Origin: DATBGO01 sp036558005
Lineage (GTDB): Bacteria; Actinomycetota; Actinomycetes; Streptosporangiales; Streptosporangiaceae
Reading direction: 5' to 3'
DNA length: 64,000 nucleotides
Assembly (NCBI GenBank): GCA_036558005.1
Contig: DATBGO010000068.1
Coordinates: forward strand, 30,761 to 94,760
Shown here: positions 61,889-64,000 of the stretch, one piece after another
Layout of the letters: each line of letters opens with the position of its first letter
How positions within the stretch are numbered: the stretch's first letter is position 1
Translations under genes and position numbers: made by a program
The notes under the pieces: generated by a model
Database searches by the model: none
What the model saw: the letters and a program-made list of their open reading frames with translations, nothing else
Told to the model about the DNA's origin: nothing

Positions 61889-64000
61889 ATGCTCGTGACG
61901 CACGGGATCTGGGCCTACGGCGCGCTGTGGCTGTGGGCAGAGGATTCCGGGCGCCCGCCGGCCACCCAGCCACGGCCTGGCCGGCCATCGCGCGCTCCCC
62001 GGCCGCACCCGTTCGCGGCCGACCCGCAGCAACTGGCTGACGCCCTCGCTGAGCTGCCCGATCCAGTCCCCGACCTGGCCCGCAAGGCGGTCGAAGACGA
62101 GCTGACCCTGTTCCTGCCGTCGGCCGGGACCGGGCCCCAGGCCTCGCCCGAGCTGGTCTGGCCCGGGACCGCCGCCCAGCTGGAGGCGGGTTCGCGGACG
62201 GCGGCACGAAAGCAGGTGCTGGCAGGCTGGCGGATGCCGGCGCTGACCTTCGATCCGGGCGCCGCGCTCAGCCTGCTGGCCGCGCTCGGCGAGCCGGACG
62301 CGGACTCCGGCCAGCTGATCATGGCTGGCTCGGTCGGCTACCTGGCCGCGCTGGCCGGGCTGGCCGCTGACCTGGCTGGCCGGGGCCGGATCCTGCCGCA
62401 GCTGGTTAGCCAGGGCGAGGACCTGGCCGCCCGCTGGCACCTGGTGCTCTCCGGTGCCGACGCGCAGCGGGCCAGGGAACTCGCCGCGGCGATGCCGCCG
62501 CTGTGCCGGGCCACCACCCTGACCGGGGAATCCCCCGGCGAGCTGGTCAGCAGCGCGCTCGACGGGCTGTGCGACGCCGCCGCACGGGCCAGGCTGGCCG
62601 GCCTGGCCTTGCTGCCCGGCATCACCCGCCCCGCCCTGGACGACGGCAGTCCCGGCCCCGGCGGCCCGGGCGCCGAGAGTCCCGCTGCCGCTGTGAGCCC
62701 GGACAGCCCAGCCCGCGGCGGGAGCGGCGCGAGGGCTCAGCTGGCGGAGCGGTGGCTGGCCGCGCTGACCGCGGCGGATGCCTGCCTCGGTGAGCTGACC
62801 CCGGCGCAGCAGGAGGCGGCGGCTGACCTGGCGGCCGAACTCGCCGCCTGGCGGGCCGCCGCTCAGGTGCCCGCTGGCCCGGTCCGGACCTGTTTCCGCC
62901 TCGTCGAGCCCGAAGCCACCGAAGACGAGCCAGCCGCCGGAGACGAGCCTGCCAGCGCACAAGCCAGCGGTAGCGCCCTGCACGATGCCGCTCCGGACAG
63001 CGCAGACCCGGATGGTGCCCGGTGGCGGGTTGAGTTCTCGCTGCAATCGACCGAAGACCCCAGCCTGATCATCCCGGCGGAGGAGGTCTGGGCCGGGACG
63101 ATGAGCTGGCAGGCCGGCGGGATCACCCACCCGGAGGAGGAACTGCTAGCTGGCCTGGGCCGGGCCGTGCGGCTGTTCCCCGAACTGGACGCCGAGCTGC
63201 GTGCGTCAGCACCGAAGCAGGTCAGCACCGACACCGAAGGCGCGTCCCGGTTCCTGCGGCAGACCGCTCCGCTGCTGTCCGGGGCCGGCTTCGGGGTCCT
63301 GCTGCCCGACTGGGCGCGCAAGGCCCGGCTCGGGCTGAAGCTCACCGCCCGGTCCAGGAGCAGCCAGGGCGGCAGCGTCACCCAGTCCAGGTTCGGGCTC
63401 GGTGACCTTGCCGACTTCCGGTACGACCTGGCGGTCGGCGACGAGGCGCTTGACCCGGATGAACTCGCCGAGCTCGCCCGGCTCAAGATCCCGCTGGTAC
63501 GGGTCAGGGGCCAGTGGGTCGAGCTAAATGACCGGCACCTGCAGGCGGCGCTGAAGTTCCTGGATCGCCAGGCCGCGACGCGGCCGCAGGGCGGCGACGC
63601 GCTGCTGGCCGGGCTGCGCGGCGAGGATGACCTGCCGGTGCTGTCGGTGGACGCCGACGGCTGGCTGGCCGACCTGCTTTCGGGTGAGGCCGACCGGCGG
63701 CTGGCCCCGGTGCCGGCGCCCGCGATGTTCACCGGCACGCTGCGGCCCTACCAGGAACGCGGGCTGGCCTGGATGGCATTCCTGGGCGGCCTGGGGCTCG
63801 GCCTGGTGCTGGCCGACGACATGGGCCTGGGCAAGACGGTCGAGCTGCTCTCCCTGCTCGCCCACGAACGCGATGACCCGGCTGCCGACGCCGGCCGGCC
63901 CGGGCCAGGGCCGACCCTGCTGGTCTGCCCGATGTCGCTGGCCGGGAACTGGCAGCGGGAGGCCGAGCGGTTCACCCCGGACCTGGCCGTGCACGTCCAC
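61889..64000 (+). CDS. SNF2-family helicase, 3' end outside window
   Basis: The frame is open from ATG 61889 to the window edge (704 codons). The N-terminal 550 residues form the SNF2-associated (DUF3670-like) region, including LVWPGTAAQLEAGSRTAARKQVL and LRQTAPLLSGAGFGVLLPDW. The SF2 motor begins near residue 620: FTGTLRPYQERGLAWMAFL, then motif I DDMGLGKT (643-650) and motif Ia LLVCPMSLAGNWQRE. Motifs II-VI lie beyond the window. An acidic, low-complexity insertion spans about 340-375. GGGGAG lies 9 nt before the ATG. Such proteins often stand next to a SWIM-domain protein, not visible here. Confidence 0.93.
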   Translation, partial: MLVTHGIWAYGALWLWAEDSGRPPATQPRPGRPSRAPRPHPFAADPQQLADALAELPDPVPDLARKAVEDELTLFLPSAGTGPQASPELVWPGTAAQLEAGSRTAARKQVLAGWRMPALTFDPGAALSLLAALGEPDADSGQLIMAGSVGYLAALAGLAADLAGRGRILPQLVSQGEDLAARWHLVLSGADAQRARELAAAMPPLCRATTLTGESPGELVSSALDGLCDAAARARLAGLALLPGITRPALDDGSPGPGGPGAESPAAAVSPDSPARGGSGARAQLAERWLAALTAADACLGELTPAQQEAAADLAAELAAWRAAAQVPAGPVRTCFRLVEPEATEDEPAAGDEPASAQASGSALHDAAPDSADPDGARWRVEFSLQSTEDPSLIIPAEEVWAGTMSWQAGGITHPEEELLAGLGRAVRLFPELDAELRASAPKQVSTDTEGASRFLRQTAPLLSGAGFGVLLPDWARKARLGLKLTARSRSSQGGSVTQSRFGLGDLADFRYDLAVGDEALDPDELAELARLKIPLVRVRGQWVELNDRHLQAALKFLDRQAATRPQGGDALLAGLRGEDDLPVLSVDADGWLADLLSGEADRRLAPVPAPAMFTGTLRPYQERGLAWMAFLGGLGLGLVLADDMGLGKTVELLSLLAHERDDPAADAGRPGPGPTLLVCPMSLAGNWQREAERFTPDLAVHVH

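Overview
The window is one contiguous stretch of a very GC-rich (clearly above 70 % by eye) actinobacterial chromosome. The lineage call rests on gene content: a mycothiol-type amidase (Mca), a Rex-headed heme operon, BldC, the tiny ribosomal protein bS22, System II cytochrome c maturation, MurT/GatD, and gene blocks in the same order as in Mycobacterium and Streptomyces. BldC and a probable nickel-sensing Nur point towards a Streptomyces-like order (Streptosporangiales and relatives) rather than Mycobacterium. No phage, insertion sequence, plasmid or CRISPR genes were recognised.

Layout. 1-9.3 kb: end of a large protein, the MurT/GatD pair that amidates lipid II, a DsrE-like protein, a nitrobindin-type heme protein, a secreted G1 glutamic peptidase, a Fur-family regulator (Nur-like), YgfZ, proline dehydrogenase and ProC. 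9.4-13.7 kb: an HTH protein, bS22, an acyltransferase, an HAD-IB phosphatase, a membrane protein fused to an ABM domain, and a glutaredoxin-like protein. 13.7-19.7 kb: rex-hemA-hemC-hemD-hemB behind a clear Rex operator. 19.8-27.9 kb: a prim-pol-like protein, hemL, a secreted repeat protein, an EamA transporter, and a phosphatase-resA-resB-ccsB cytochrome c block that lacks ccdA. 28.5-30.2 kb: a lethal-factor-like (M34-type) zinc metallopeptidase with a small partner and a TTA codon, next to bldC. 30.5-34.6 kb: a PLP dehydratase, an APS kinase with a decayed ATP-sulfurylase domain, and a methyltransferase. 34.8-44.5 kb: mfd, a SurA-like lipoprotein, mazG, eno, an FtsB-like protein, DUF501, Ppx/GppA and a family-5 uracil-DNA glycosylase.

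44.5-45.7 kb is an AT-richer break holding an odd tRNA-like gene (anticodon UAA, C33, short variable loop), several inverted repeats and two small TTG-started genes. 45.7-64 kb: thiolase, cystathionine beta-synthase and gamma-synthase, two small membrane proteins, an AAA+/VWA pair, ROK glucokinase, HPPD beside an Lrp regulator, a TetR/MFS efflux pair with visible operators, greA, mca with a membrane partner, a GNAT protein and the start of a SNF2 helicase.

How the genes work together. Heme supply (rex-hem, hemL) and heme use or handling (nitrobindin, ResB/CcsB) are concentrated here. Sulfur metabolism (APS kinase, transsulfuration) and thiol defence (Mca) form a second theme. A recurrent architectural feature is a TANNNT -10 box 6-9 nt before the start codon in at least 14 genes, implying widespread leaderless transcripts. 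Functions are inferred from motifs and remembered family features; no database search was run.
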